From the NCBI RefSeq assembly GCF_012927345.1, contig NZ_JABBGJ010000047.1, forward strand, positions 23,597 through 87,596: a stretch of 64,000 bases of DNA, in the 5' to 3' direction. Position 1 is the first letter of the stretch. Every line of letters starts with the position of its first letter. Under the pieces are notes generated by a model. That model was not told where the DNA came from, ran no database searches, and saw only the letters and a list, made by a program, of their open reading frames with translations. This DNA is from Paraburkholderia polaris. GTDB lineage: Bacteria > Pseudomonadota > Gammaproteobacteria > Burkholderiales > Burkholderiaceae. This document shows positions 35,180 through 44,460 of this stretch, one piece after another. A program made the position numbers and the translations under genes.

Positions 35180-36229
35180 ATGGGACTCGGAAGTTGCAAC
35201 ACGATCAAGGCAGCAATTGCGCTGGCCTGCACGACAGCTTCATTGGGCGCGGCCGCACAGTCGCCAAGGCTGACCGTCGCCATGTACGGCGGCAACTGGG
35301 GCGACGCCTTTCGCACGTGCGTGGCTGAGCCCTTCACGAAGGCGACGGGGATCGCCGTGACGCCGGAAATCGGCACCTCGACCACGACGCTCGCCAAGTT
35401 GCAGCAACAGAAGGCCGCACCCACCATCGACGTTGCGTGGATGGACGGCGGCATCAGCGAGCTGGCCTATCAAGCCGGCGTGCTCGACAACCTCGATAGC
35501 GCCGCGATTCCGAATCTCAAGCAGGTCGTCCCCAAGGCGATCTACCGCAACGGCAACACGACCTTTGCGGTTGGCTCCGGCTACTACTCGCTGGGACTGA
35601 CCTACAACACGCAATCGGTCAAGCCCCCGACGAGCTGGAAGGATCTCTGGAATCCCAAGTACGCGGGCGCGGTGACGGTGCCGTCGCCGGCCAACTCGGC
35701 CGGCATCCCGTTCGTGGTGTTCCTGGCTCAGGTGTGGGGCGTCGACCCCGCGCACCTCGACCCGATCTACGCCAAGCTCGCCTCGCTCGATACCGCGCTC
35801 TTCTTCGACAGCTCGGGCGCCGCGACCAACGCTTTCCAGAGCGGTGAGGCGGTGATCGGCGCGGATTTCAACGTCGGCGCGTGGGATCTGATCGACAAGG
35901 GAGTACCGATCGGCTTTGTCGTCCCGAAGGAAGGGGCCTGGGCCACCGACGCCCGCCTGCATCTCGTGAAGGGTTCGCGCAACAAGGCAGCGGCGGAGCA
36001 GTTCATCAACGCCGCGTTGACGCCGCAGGCGGCGACGTGCCTCGCGACGAAGCTATATCTCGGCCCTGCCGTCGCAGGCGTCAAGCTGCCCGCCGACGTG
36101 GCCCGCAAGCTGCCCTGGGGCGCCAACGGCTCGGTCGACAGCCTGAAGCTGTTCGACTGGAGCGCGATCAATGCGCGCCGCGCCGAGATCACGGCCGCGT
36201 GGAACCGCCAAGTGGCCACCAAGCAATGA
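35180..36229 (+). CDS. ABC transporter periplasmic binding protein (polyamine/SBP_bac_8 type)
   Basis: From ATG 35180 the protein is 349 residues with a signal peptide (IKAAIALACTTASLGAAAQ). The PotD-like fold shows LTVAMYGGNWGDAFRTCVAE, LQQQKAAPTIDVAWMDGG and GYYSLGLTYNT. It captures a small cationic or zwitterionic solute in the periplasm for the permeases downstream. The frame upstream of 35180 overlaps the regulator gene and is rejected; GGGGACGAC precedes the ATG. Its stop overlaps the ATPase start by four bases (ATGA). Confidence 0.9.
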   Translation: MGLGSCNTIKAAIALACTTASLGAAAQSPRLTVAMYGGNWGDAFRTCVAEPFTKATGIAVTPEIGTSTTTLAKLQQQKAAPTIDVAWMDGGISELAYQAGVLDNLDSAAIPNLKQVVPKAIYRNGNTTFAVGSGYYSLGLTYNTQSVKPPTSWKDLWNPKYAGAVTVPSPANSAGIPFVVFLAQVWGVDPAHLDPIYAKLASLDTALFFDSSGAATNAFQSGEAVIGADFNVGAWDLIDKGVPIGFVVPKEGAWATDARLHLVKGSRNKAAAEQFINAALTPQAATCLATKLYLGPAVAGVKLPADVARKLPWGANGSVDSLKLFDWSAINARRAEITAAWNRQVATKQ

Positions 36230-37308
36230 ACCGGGTGCAAGCGATGCCAGCCCTTTTGACTCTCGACGCCGTGTGCAAGCGCTTTGGCGGATACACGGCA
36301 CTCGACCAGATTCACCTGGACATCCGCCAGGGAGAATTCATCGCGCTGCTCGGGCCGAGCGGTTGTGGCAAGACCACCTTGTTGCGGTCGATCGCGGGTT
36401 TTCTGGCGCCGGACAGCGGCCGGATCGTGATCGATGGCGAAGATGTCACCGGTCTGCCGCCCTACCGGCGCCCCCTGAACACGGTGTTCCAGAACTACGC
36501 GCTTTTTCCGCACATGAGCGTGCTCGAGAACGTGGCCTACGGTCCGCGACGGCAGGGCGCGTCGCGTCGCGAGGCGAGCGAACGCGCCAGAGCGGCGCTT
36601 GAACTGGTCGGTTTGGAATCGCTTGGCGAGCGCTTTCCGCGGGAGATGTCCGGCGGCCAGCAGCAGCGTGTGGCGCTCGCGCGTGCGGTCGTCAACCGGC
36701 CGAAGCTGCTGCTGCTCGACGAGCCGCTGTCCGCGCTCGACATGAAGTTGCGCAAGCGCATGCAGCTCGAACTCAAGCATCTGCAGGAGAAGCTCGGCAT
36801 TGCGTTCGTGTTCGTGACGCACGATCAGGAGGAGGCAATGACGATGGCCGACCGGATCGTCGTGATGAACGCGGGGCGGATCGAACAGATCGGCGCCGGC
36901 GCGGACATCTATCGCGCGCCTGCCACGCGCTTCGTCACCGAGTTCATCGGTGACGCCAACCTGATCGACTTTACCGTTGCCAGTGGCGAGATTTCTCTGG
37001 CGTTGCCGGGCGCGCCCGCTCGTCTCGCGCGCGCCGACGCGCCATCAAGGGGCGTCGCCGTGTTGCGACCCGAGCAACTGCGCGTCCTCGACCACGGGGG
37101 CCGCGACGATGCGTCACTGTGCTGCGTCTCCGGGGTGCTGATCGACGTGGTGAGCGTCGGCAGTCATACGATGCTTCATGCCAATGTTGACGGCCAGCGC
37201 GTCGTTGCCCGCGTGATGGGGCAGCCGACGTCAGCAGCGCAAATGGGCGGGACCGTACGTTTCGGTTTTGATCCGTCCGACCTGCATCTGATCGGGGAGC
37301 CGGCATGA
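36226..37308 (+). CDS. ABC transporter ATP-binding protein (PotA-like)
   Basis: This 360-residue ATPase has Walker A (GPSGCGKTT), Q-loop (FQNYALFPHMSV), signature (MSGGQQQRVALARA), Walker B (LLLLDEPLSALD) and H-loop (VFVTHDQEEAM), followed by a C-terminal TOBE domain (about 270-355, ending VRFGFDPSDLHLIG). It energises the importer. ATG 36226 overlaps the binding-protein stop; a second ATG seven codons on is also possible. Four-base overlaps on both sides indicate coupled translation. Confidence 0.95.
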   Translation: MNRVQAMPALLTLDAVCKRFGGYTALDQIHLDIRQGEFIALLGPSGCGKTTLLRSIAGFLAPDSGRIVIDGEDVTGLPPYRRPLNTVFQNYALFPHMSVLENVAYGPRRQGASRREASERARAALELVGLESLGERFPREMSGGQQQRVALARAVVNRPKLLLLDEPLSALDMKLRKRMQLELKHLQEKLGIAFVFVTHDQEEAMTMADRIVVMNAGRIEQIGAGADIYRAPATRFVTEFIGDANLIDFTVASGEISLALPGAPARLARADAPSRGVAVLRPEQLRVLDHGGRDDASLCCVSGVLIDVVSVGSHTMLHANVDGQRVVARVMGQPTSAAQMGGTVRFGFDPSDLHLIGEPA

Positions 37309-38147
37309 ATCGCCCTGTCGTCACGCCGCTCGTCATGATGGCCGCTCCGATCGTGTTCTTCACGGCCTTCTTTCTCGCGCCGCTCGCGGTGGTGCTGTTG
37401 GCCAGCTTGACCAGCCCCGAAACGCATGGCGTCTCGCTCGCCAACTACGTGCGCGTCCTGGCCGACCAGTATCACTGGGGCGTCATTCTCGTCACGTTCC
37501 GCATCGCCTGCCTGAGCACGCTGGCGTGCTTGCTGCTCGGCTATCCGCTCGCCTGGTATCTCGTGCGAGTGGTCCGCTGGGGGCCGTGGCGGCGCATCTG
37601 CGTGATCCTGCTCGTGGTGCCGATGCTGACGAGCAACATCGTCCGCTCGTTCGGCTGGATGGTGCTGCTGGGCCGCAACGGGCTCGTCAACCAGACACTC
37701 CTTGCCACGGGCGCGATCGAGCGGCCCGTGCGGTTCCTCGGCACCGAACTCGGCATTCTGATCGGCATGGTCTACGTGCTGCTGCCGTTTGTCGTGCTGG
37801 CGGTCGGCAATGCGCTCGCGCAAGTCGATCCCGCAGTCGAGCAGGCGTCCGCGGATCTCGGCGCGAGTCCGGCCGAGACCTTCCGTTACGTCACCTTGCC
37901 ATTGACGTTGCCGGGCGTGGTTGCCGGCGCGATCATGGTGTTCACGCTCGCGGTCAGCGCGTATGTGACGCCGGCGCTGTTATCGGGGGGGCGTGTCACG
38001 GTTCTGTCGATGTTGATCTTCCAGCAGTACAGCGCGACGTTCGATTTTCACTACGGTGGCGCGCTCAGTATCGTGCTGCTCGTCTTCACGCTGGTCATGG
38101 TCGCGCTGGCGGGCCGGGTCGGCGAGATTCGCGGGGGTGCACGATGA
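37305..38147 (+). CDS. ABC transporter permease (PotB-like)
   Basis: This 280-residue inner-membrane permease has about six helices and the EAA loop EQASADLGASPAETFRYVTL followed by PLTLPGVVAGAIM, which docks on the ATPase. It forms half of the translocation channel. The start overlaps the ATPase stop (ATGA), and its end overlaps the next permease in the same way. Confidence 0.94.
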   Translation: MNRPVVTPLVMMAAPIVFFTAFFLAPLAVVLLASLTSPETHGVSLANYVRVLADQYHWGVILVTFRIACLSTLACLLLGYPLAWYLVRVVRWGPWRRICVILLVVPMLTSNIVRSFGWMVLLGRNGLVNQTLLATGAIERPVRFLGTELGILIGMVYVLLPFVVLAVGNALAQVDPAVEQASADLGASPAETFRYVTLPLTLPGVVAGAIMVFTLAVSAYVTPALLSGGRVTVLSMLIFQQYSATFDFHYGGALSIVLLVFTLVMVALAGRVGEIRGGAR

Positions 38148-38932
38148 TCGCCCGCGCTTCGATTCGTCTTGTCTCCTGGGTCGTGCTGGCCTATCTGGTG
38201 CTACCGCTGGTGGTCATTCTCGGCAGCTCCGTGACGGCGTCGCAGTTCCTCACGTTTCCGCCGCGCGGCATCACCTTGCATTGGTACCAGGTGATGCTGT
38301 CCGACCCGAGCTACGTCGCGGCGTTCTCGACGAGCACGCTGCTCGCGCTGGCCGCCACGGCCGCCGCGCTGGTTCTCACCGTGCCCGCGGCGCTGGCCTT
38401 CGCGCGTTACCCGTTTCCGGGCAAGCGCGCGTTGACGGCCGCGCTGATGGCGCCGCTCGTGCTGCCGCACATCGTGCTCGGCGCGGCCTTGCTGCAATTC
38501 GGCGGTTATTTCGGACTCACGCGCAGCTTTGCTTCGCTGCTGATCGGCCATACCGTGATCGTCTCGCCGTTCGTGCTGCGCTCGGTGATGTCGATGACGA
38601 CGCCCGAACAGCGCGCGCTCGAGGAGGCGTCTTACGACCTTGGCGCCAATCCGTGGACGACGTTCTTTCTCGTCGTGTTGCCGCGAATCCGCTCGGGCAT
38701 CGTGACGGGATCGATTTTCGCGTTCATCTCGTCGTGGATCAACGTCGAGCTGTCGATCTTCAACACGACGGCTGACCTCAACACGATCCCGGTCAAGCTT
38801 TTCAACTACGTGCAGTACACCATCGATCCGACGATTGCGGCCGTATCCGGCGCGACCATTGTCGTGGCGATCGTGGTGATCACGATTCTCGATTTGACGA
38901 TCGGTCTGGACATGTTGTCCGACCGCAGCTAA
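38144..38932 (+). CDS. ABC transporter permease (PotC-like)
   Basis: This 262-residue permease has six predicted helices and the EAA loop EEASYDLGANPWTTFFLVVL then PRIRSGIVTGSIFAF. It pairs with the preceding permease. ATG 38144 overlaps the upstream stop. The gene ends 33 bases before the racemase-family gene, so uptake and first catabolic step are likely co-transcribed. Confidence 0.94.
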   Translation: MIARASIRLVSWVVLAYLVLPLVVILGSSVTASQFLTFPPRGITLHWYQVMLSDPSYVAAFSTSTLLALAATAAALVLTVPAALAFARYPFPGKRALTAALMAPLVLPHIVLGAALLQFGGYFGLTRSFASLLIGHTVIVSPFVLRSVMSMTTPEQRALEEASYDLGANPWTTFFLVVLPRIRSGIVTGSIFAFISSWINVELSIFNTTADLNTIPVKLFNYVQYTIDPTIAAVSGATIVVAIVVITILDLTIGLDMLSDRS

Positions 38933-38965
38933 CCCTCACTCACTTTCCAACGAGGAGCTTCAACC

Positions 38966-39979
38966 ATGCGTAAGCAAGACGCGTTCGACGTCATTTATAC
39001 CCACACCGAAGGGGAGCCCCTTTGCATCGTCCATAGCGGCATTCCGTACCCAGCCGGATCGACGATCCTGGAAAAGCGCGCCTTCCTGGAGGCGAATTAC
39101 GACTGGTTGCGCAAGGCGTTGATGCGCGAGCCGCGCGGGCACAAGGACATGTTTGGTGTGTTCCTGACGCCGCCGTCGAGCAAGGAATTCGATGCGGGTC
39201 TGATCTACATCGACGGCACGGAATACTCGCACATGTGCGGTCACGGCACGATTGCGGTTGGCATGACGATGGTGGCACTCGGCCTAGTGCCGCGCGGCGA
39301 CAACGGCGTCACGCGGATCCGTTTTGAAACGACCGCGGGCCTTGTGGTTGCCGAAGTGGCTTCAGAGGGCGACGAGGTGCTGTGGACGCGCTTCGAGAAC
39401 GTGCCGGCTTATGTGGCCGCGCAGGACATTCCCGTGCATCTGCCGGGCTATGGTGATCTGAAGGCGGATCTGGTCTGGGGCGGCAACTATTTCGGCATCG
39501 TCGATCTGTCGAACTGCGCGCTGCGGATTTCGCCCGAGAATGGCAGCGAACTGTCACGCCTTGGCCTTCTCGTGCGCGATCAGATCAACGAGCAGATGCG
39601 CATCCAGCATCCGACCGAAGCGCACATCAACAATCTGAACTTCATCACATTCTGGCATTCGCCGACCATTGAAGGCGCTTTCTACAAAAACGTCCACGTG
39701 TTCAGCGCGGGCCAACTGGACCGCTCGCCGGGCGGCACCGGCACGAGCGCGATGATGGCGATGTTCGAGGCGCGGGGCAAACTCAAACTGAATCAGCCGA
39801 TCCTCTCTGAAGGGTTGCTCGGCAGCGGCACGTTCGAAGGCTGCCTGCTCGGCGAGGTCGACCTGAACGGCACGCGCGCCGTGCGTCCGACCGTGAAGGG
39901 TACGGCCAGCATTCTCGGCACGGCACGGTGGATGCTTGACCGGAAAGATGAGGTCGGCGCGGGCTTCGTGGTGCGGTAA
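38966..39979 (+). CDS. Proline racemase-superfamily enzyme with an altered catalytic residue
   Basis: This 337-residue protein aligns with proline racemase, 4-hydroxyproline 2-epimerase and trans-3-hydroxyproline dehydratase. The first catalytic cysteine is present (SHMCGHGTIAVG). The second motif is DRSPGGTGTSA, where racemases have DRSPCGTGTSA and dehydratases have Thr, so one of the two acid/base residues is glycine. It may be a dehydratase-like, epimerase-like or new-function variant. GAGGAGCTTCAACC precedes ATG 38966. The polyamine-type importer upstream suggests a proline- or betaine-like substrate. Confidence 0.9.
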   Translation: MRKQDAFDVIYTHTEGEPLCIVHSGIPYPAGSTILEKRAFLEANYDWLRKALMREPRGHKDMFGVFLTPPSSKEFDAGLIYIDGTEYSHMCGHGTIAVGMTMVALGLVPRGDNGVTRIRFETTAGLVVAEVASEGDEVLWTRFENVPAYVAAQDIPVHLPGYGDLKADLVWGGNYFGIVDLSNCALRISPENGSELSRLGLLVRDQINEQMRIQHPTEAHINNLNFITFWHSPTIEGAFYKNVHVFSAGQLDRSPGGTGTSAMMAMFEARGKLKLNQPILSEGLLGSGTFEGCLLGEVDLNGTRAVRPTVKGTASILGTARWMLDRKDEVGAGFVVR

Positions 39980-39983
39980 GTCA

Positions 39984-40017
39984 GTGAAGCGAGCGGCGGG
40001 CACGCTGCTCGCTTCAC
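39984..40017 (+). terminator. Hairpin after the racemase-family gene
   Basis: Eleven-base arms GTGAAGCGAGC (39984-39994) and GCTCGCTTCAC (40007-40017) pair perfectly, starting five bases after the stop codon. The loop is twelve bases. There is no U-run, so it may be a Rho-linked or RNA-stabilising hairpin ending the ABC-racemase operon. Confidence 0.5.
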
Positions 40018-40723
40018 GGATGCCCGCATTCTGGCCGATCGGCGTGCGGCCCATCAGTCCGCTGTTAAGGCCGACGGCCAGCCCGTTGTCCATATTTCAT
40101 GCTTGAAACAGTTTTCGACCAAGCCATTCGGTATCGAAGCACCGTCGTGCATCGCGATGAGTACTGGGGCTAGCGAGAGCGTCAAAAACAAAACAGTGGT
40201 AGAGGATGAAGGCGCGTGCGTATAAGCGCGGTTTTCGCGGTCGACCGCTTCGAAGGATGTTCCGTTCGGACGTTTTTAGGGGAATGTTGCTAGAAAACAT
40301 CAGATCGTGGATGGTGTACCCTTTTGGGATTCCGAAAGGCGATGGCATCGACGCGCGTGGTTTTGTAGGAATTTTCGATCCCGATTACCGATTTGATTCG
40401 CATAGCTGATCAATATAGTCAGCCGACTCCTGCGTGACTCTGTGGGGAGCCCCTCGCATTCGGCCGTGCAGACGACGCCATCCAATCTCTCCTCGGCTAG
40501 TCTGTTTCACTGGACTCGATTGTCAGTGTGCGCCGCGTATCGAGGATTGAGTCCATCGGGCCATTTCAAAGCGGATGAGCCGATTCGCAGCGTGTGCGAT
40601 CGCTGCTCGCGTATGAGGGAACCCTGGCGACGCCAATCGGCGCGAGCGGCCGCTATTTGGACCGGGATGCTGGATCGACCTGTTTGTTGCGCTCTACACC
40701 AATGCTTCTGCCACGCGATCCAT
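40018..40723. other. Intergenic region, about 700 bases
   Basis: Short frames on both strands lack motifs and ribosome sites. It separates the catabolic operon from the toxin-antitoxin pair. I see no mobile-element ends. Confidence 0.4.
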
Positions 40724-41191
40724 TCAGCCTCGAGCCAGAAGCTTAAGGATCCGTTCGTCGTGCTTTACATGGAGCGTGTCGACAATGCGCACCGCGTCAG
40801 CAGCAGCGTGCGCTGGGCTTAAAAGAAAGTTGTGGGCGAACGGAACGACCGCGCTCGGTACCTTCAATACCGCGCTCGTTTCTGTCTGCAGCCACTCCGC
40901 GCCCGCGCCGCGTGACCAGTCGGGATTTTGCCGCCAGTCGTCCGGGACATCGGCGTCCGCGATCTCAGCGACTGGAACGTCGTCGCCGACCTCGACGCGT
41001 AACAGCTGATAGCCGTCAGGCAACTGGCCGACGCTGGCGATCTCCATGTGGACAAGAATCTCAAGGAGCGCCAGCGCCGGGTGTTCGGCCAGGTAGACGA
41101 TGGGCTGTCCCGCGAAATGCCATCGCCCCGGCGCGCGTAGGCCACCGATCCCTCTCAGATCCGCATAATTGCTTATTCTCCAGAGGACCAT
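40724..41191 (-). CDS. RES-domain toxin
   Basis: This 155-residue protein has the RES-domain pattern: LWRISNYADLRGIGGLRAPG, RWHFAGQPIVYLAEHPALAL and LEILVHM near the N-terminus, and a late FAHNFLLSPAH. RES toxins (MbcT/ParT/Xre-RES type) degrade or ADP-ribosylate using NAD+. The start ATG shares one base with the antitoxin stop (TGATG), so the two are co-translated. The gene is intact. It is the toxin of a type II system. Confidence 0.88.
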   Translation of the reverse strand: MVLWRISNYADLRGIGGLRAPGRWHFAGQPIVYLAEHPALALLEILVHMEIASVGQLPDGYQLLRVEVGDDVPVAEIADADVPDDWRQNPDWSRGAGAEWLQTETSAVLKVPSAVVPFAHNFLLSPAHAAADAVRIVDTLHVKHDERILKLLARG

Positions 41192-41646
41192 CAGGCGAAG
41201 TAACCTTCGTCTATCTGGACAAGTGCTTCCTCTACGAGACGTGCGCCATGCTCGGTGCTAGTCATATCGAGTGCCGACTTTCCACCAAAGCGCGCCTGAC
41301 CGTTCCTGAGCCAGGCCATTGCTTTGTCCGGGTCACCGAAGGTCGACATGGCTTGGGCGAGAATCTTCGCGAGCCGGATCGCCTTGTCGGACTCGTCCGT
41401 CGATAGTCGCTCGTGATGCTGGCGCCGATGTGTCAGCGTGCGTCGTGGGATGATGAAAGAAAGTTCGTCGACCTTCAGGCCGCGCTCTGAAAGCCGGTCG
41501 ATCACGGCAACGTCGACACGGGCGTTCGCTATCTCCGCAAGATCAGCGCCGGACTGAATCCGGGCGTCGAGCAGTTGCTCCAGCATGGCGAACTCGGCCC
41601 GTCGCGGATCGGCAGCGCCAGTCGGTTTAAAGGAAACGATTGTCAC
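41191..41646 (-). CDS. Xre/MbcA/ParS-type antitoxin
   Basis: This 151-residue partner of the RES toxin has a helical DNA-binding N-terminal part (ARVDVAVIDRLSERGLKVDE, LSFIIPRRTLTHRRQ) and a C-terminal DUF2384-like toxin-binding region (LAKILAQAMSTFGDPDKAMA, WLRNGQARFGGKSALDMTST). It should neutralise the toxin and repress the operon. The start is GTG 41646, with AGGAGG directly upstream. Confidence 0.88.
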   Translation of the reverse strand: MTIVSFKPTGAADPRRAEFAMLEQLLDARIQSGADLAEIANARVDVAVIDRLSERGLKVDELSFIIPRRTLTHRRQHHERLSTDESDKAIRLAKILAQAMSTFGDPDKAMAWLRNGQARFGGKSALDMTSTEHGARLVEEALVQIDEGYFA

Positions 41647-41662
41647 GGAGCCTCCTTCGGCA

Positions 41663-41680
41663 ATATGCCCATATATTATA
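41663..41680 (-). promoter_or_regulatory. Promoter -10 box and palindromic operator of the toxin-antitoxin operon
   Basis: On the minus strand TATAAT lies at 41680-41675, and the inverted repeat ATATG-N2-CATAT at 41663-41674 sits between it and the ribosome site. Its position suits autorepression by the antitoxin. No good -35 box is visible at 17 bases. Confidence 0.45.
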
Positions 41681-42113
41681 GGCGTTTTGCCGATTCATGG
41701 GATCGACGTGACCTAGCGCGGCAGCGCAGTTGGTTGATAGGCCCGGCGGTGGGAAGACGGGGCGCCGGCGGCGGACCTTCGCTGAACGGGCCGTATCCGC
41801 CTTGTTGGCGGCCAAGCAACTGCCAGCGAGCTAAATTTGGGCCATTTTTGGAAGTAAATCGAGCGCAATCCTGCAAGGCAGGCTTTCCTAACATTTCCTT
41901 CCGGCGTTCGACGGGGAATGGCCCGTCGAAACGGGATGAGTGTGCGGCCACTGCAGGATTTTCCAGAATTTAGTTCCGTGTCGCAGGAACGTCCCGAATC
42001 CAGTTCCGGTTTCCGCAAGTAAATCTCACGCCTGCGCTGGCCCCCTGGCCACCCGGCCGCTCCAGCTCGTCTGGCCAGGAAGCCCACAAGACGAAATCAC
42101 CGATTCAGGCTAA
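41681..42113. other. Intergenic region between the toxin-antitoxin pair and the ISNCY-type element
   Basis: About 430 bases with no supported gene. Two related short motifs (GAACTGGATTCGGGACG-like near 41990-42010 and TAAATTCTGGAAAATC near 41960-41975) resemble tandem ends of unknown elements, but I cannot assign them. Confidence 0.35.
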
Positions 42114-43745
42114 TTTGAAATGTCCGATTTCCGCCCTGAGGCGCACGCTGTCGCGATGCGTTGACCGAGGGGGCAATCATGAATGGGCGTGGCCTGATCA
42201 CGGCAACCATGCGCGAACTGGAACGAGTCAAGGTCGTCGAGGCGGTCATTGAAGGCCGCTTGCGCTGCTTTCAGGCAGCCGAGCGGCTGGACCTCTGTGA
42301 GCGGCAGATCAGCCGGCTGTGCCGGCGTTATGAGGCCGATGGTCCAGCCGGGCTGGTGTCGGGCAAGCGTGGCAAGCCGAGCAACCGTGAGTTGCCCATC
42401 GATCTGCGTGCACGGGCCATGGCACTCGTGCGTGAACGCTACGCCGATTTCGGACCGACACTCGCGTGCGAGAAGCTGGCCGAATGTCATGGCCTGGTGC
42501 TGGCGAAGGAAACCGTGCGGCGCTGGATGCGCGATGCCGGGCTGTGGGTGCCGCGCCGCCAACGGCCACCGAAGATCCATCAGCCGCGTGCCCGGCGCGC
42601 GTGCCTCGGCGAACTGGTGCAGATCGACGGCAGCGACCACCGGTGGTTCGAGGACCGGGCGCCTGCATGCACGCTGCTGGTGTATGTCGACGACGCCACG
42701 AGCCGGCAGATGGCGCTGCATTTCACGCCACGGAGTCGACGTTCAGTTACTTCGAGGCGACACGCGCGTATCTGGAGCGCTACGGCAAGCCGGTGGCGTT
42801 CTACAGCGATCGGGCCAGTGTATTCCGGCCAACGTACAGCCGCAACGGCGCACGGGGCGTCACGCAGTTTGGCCGGGCGATGTACGAGCTCAGTATCGAC
42901 ACCTTCTGCGCGAACTCGAGCCCCGCCAAGGGGCGCGTGGAGCGCGCCCACCTGACGCTGCAGGACCGGCTCGTGAAGGAACTGCGGCTGCGCGGCATCC
43001 AGACCATGGAAGCGGCAAATGCATGGGCGCCCGCCTTCATGGCCGCCTATAAGGCGCGCTTTGCGAAGCCGCCGCGGAGCACGTTCGACGCGCACCGGCC
43101 GCTGCGTGACGATGAGGATCTCGACGCGATCCTGACCTGGCGGGTGATGCGCAAGGTGTCGGAATCGCTGACGGTGCTGAATGACCTCATGATCTGGCTG
43201 CTGGAGGACGCACCGGCTACCCGCCGGCTGATCGGCCACTACATCGATGTATGGGAGTACCCGGACGGTCGCATCGAGCTGCGTGCCGGTGGCGTGGCGC
43301 TGCCCTGTGTGCCGTACGACAAGCTCGCGGAGATCGACCAGGGGGCGGTCGTTGAGCACAAGCGGCTGGGTTATACGCTGCAGGTCGCGCAGGCGATGCA
43401 GGCGCAGCGCGATAACCGTCGTGTATCGGGCTCGCCGTCACGCACGAATCGCGGTGCGGCGGTACGCAAACCGGCAGCCTCGCCCGGCACGAAGAAGCCG
43501 CGCGCATTCACGCAGACCGATCTGAATGAAACGATCCTGCAGCTCGCCACGCAACACACAAAACAGCCAAAGGCAGCATCAAAACCAGGCCGTCGGTCTG
43601 CAAGGGCACACTGAACGGACTGACACGCCCTGCCGTTCATAAGCAGTCCTTCAACACCGCATGAGTTGAAACCCGTGAAAGACAGACTCCACACCAACCC
43701 CTGAGATCAGACATCTCTAATTAGCCCAGACCCCGACATTTCAAA
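42114..43745 (+). mobile_element. ISNCY/IS1202-like insertion sequence
   Basis: A frameshifted transposase is framed by short terminal inverted repeats: TTTGAAATGTC at 42114-42124 and its complement GACATTTCAAA at 43735-43745. The total is about 1632 bases. The flanks do not show an obvious target duplication. About 130 bases of non-coding sequence lie at the right end. Confidence 0.75.
42179..43614 (+). pseudogene. ISNCY-family transposase with a one-base frameshift
   Basis: From ATG 42179 (GAGGGGGCAATC upstream) the first frame shows a helix-turn-helix (AAERLDLCERQISRLCRRYE) and the start of the DDE domain (LGELVQIDGSDHRWFEDRAP, LLVYVDDATSRQMALHF). At about 42728 one base is missing. The rest, STFSYFEATRAYLERYGKPV, AFYSDRASVFRPTYS and AKGRVERAHLTLQDRLVKEL, follows in the -1 frame to a stop at 43614. 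No slippery heptamer is visible, so this is probably a mutation, not programmed frameshifting. Confidence 0.85.
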
Positions 43746-43828
43746 AAAGCCTCGACATGAACGGTCGTGCTTTTATCTCTGCCAGACACGTAACAACGCG
43801 ACGGTCGCCGGAGCCTGCAAACGGTCGG

Positions 43829-44098
43829 TTACCGCGTCACAAAGTCGTCGACGGTCAGCCACAGCGGTTCGTCCGGCCGCGCAAGGTGCTTTCTTTGTGC
43901 GACCGCGACGATGCGGTTGCGGCCGGTTTCAAATGTCCTGAGTGTGCGCGCCGCGTCGGCGCCACGCGTCAGCCAGAAATGCTGTTCGAGTGCGTCACGC
44001 GCAACGGCGCCTTCGACCTCGCGGCCGCGGACAGACAGTTTAAAAACCACGGCGCGCCCATCCGGCGAGACGGCGGCTGCGGGCTCATGAACTTCCAT
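43829..44098 (-). CDS. DUF1488-family protein
   Basis: From ATG 44098, with GAGGCAGG upstream, the protein is 89 residues: MEVHEPAAAVSPDGRAVVFK, then LSVRGREVEGAVARDALEQH and FETGRNRIVAVAQRKHL. This matches the small DUF1488 family, common in Burkholderia. An upstream TTG (44113) is a weaker start. The function is unknown; members are cytoplasmic and often near accessory DNA. Confidence 0.75.
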   Translation of the reverse strand: MEVHEPAAAVSPDGRAVVFKLSVRGREVEGAVARDALEQHFWLTRGADAARTLRTFETGRNRIVAVAQRKHLARPDEPLWLTVDDFVTR

Positions 44099-44113
44099 AA
44101 CCTGCCTCAACAA

Positions 44114-44460
44114 AATCGTTCGCGGTCTTCTGTAGTTGCACTGCGCCGCGCCACAATCAATCTACCAGAAGCCAGCTGCTGCGCAATCGTCGACGGAAGC
44201 ACAATTCAGTTCCACCAGGTGCCCCTGAACGACGATGGCCAGAGGAAATTTAGTGCCAGACCATGTTTCATGGAGCCCATCCTCCTGCAGGCGGTTTCCG
44301 GGTTGATGTTTGCGCAGTTGGCATGGACGGTTAGTTGCGTGTTGGGTGATTGACAGTCCGCATTACGGTGAGCTTTTTCAGGACCACATATGGCCGATCG
44401 TTTCCACGGATGCTGGACTTACCGAAGACACCAAAGCGGCATTGACAGCGTCCTCGGTGG
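44114..44460. other. Intergenic region, about 345 bases
   Basis: The DUF1488 promoter should lie here. No further gene is supported, although the right part may hold the decayed N-terminus of the integrase described next. Confidence 0.35.

Noticed and set aside
35881..36225. Upstream extension of the ABC ATPase
   Set aside because: It lies inside the binding-protein gene; the ATGA overlap at 36226 fits the operon.
35240..36822. Large minus-strand frames (35240-35962 and 35767-36822)
   Set aside because: Antisense to the ABC transporter genes, with no motif of their own.
42720..42740. Programmed -1 frameshift in the ISNCY transposase
   Set aside because: No X-XXY-YYZ heptamer at the shift; a one-base loss is simpler.
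42580..43359. 259-residue minus-strand frame
   Set aside because: Antisense to the ISNCY transposase; no recognisable domain.
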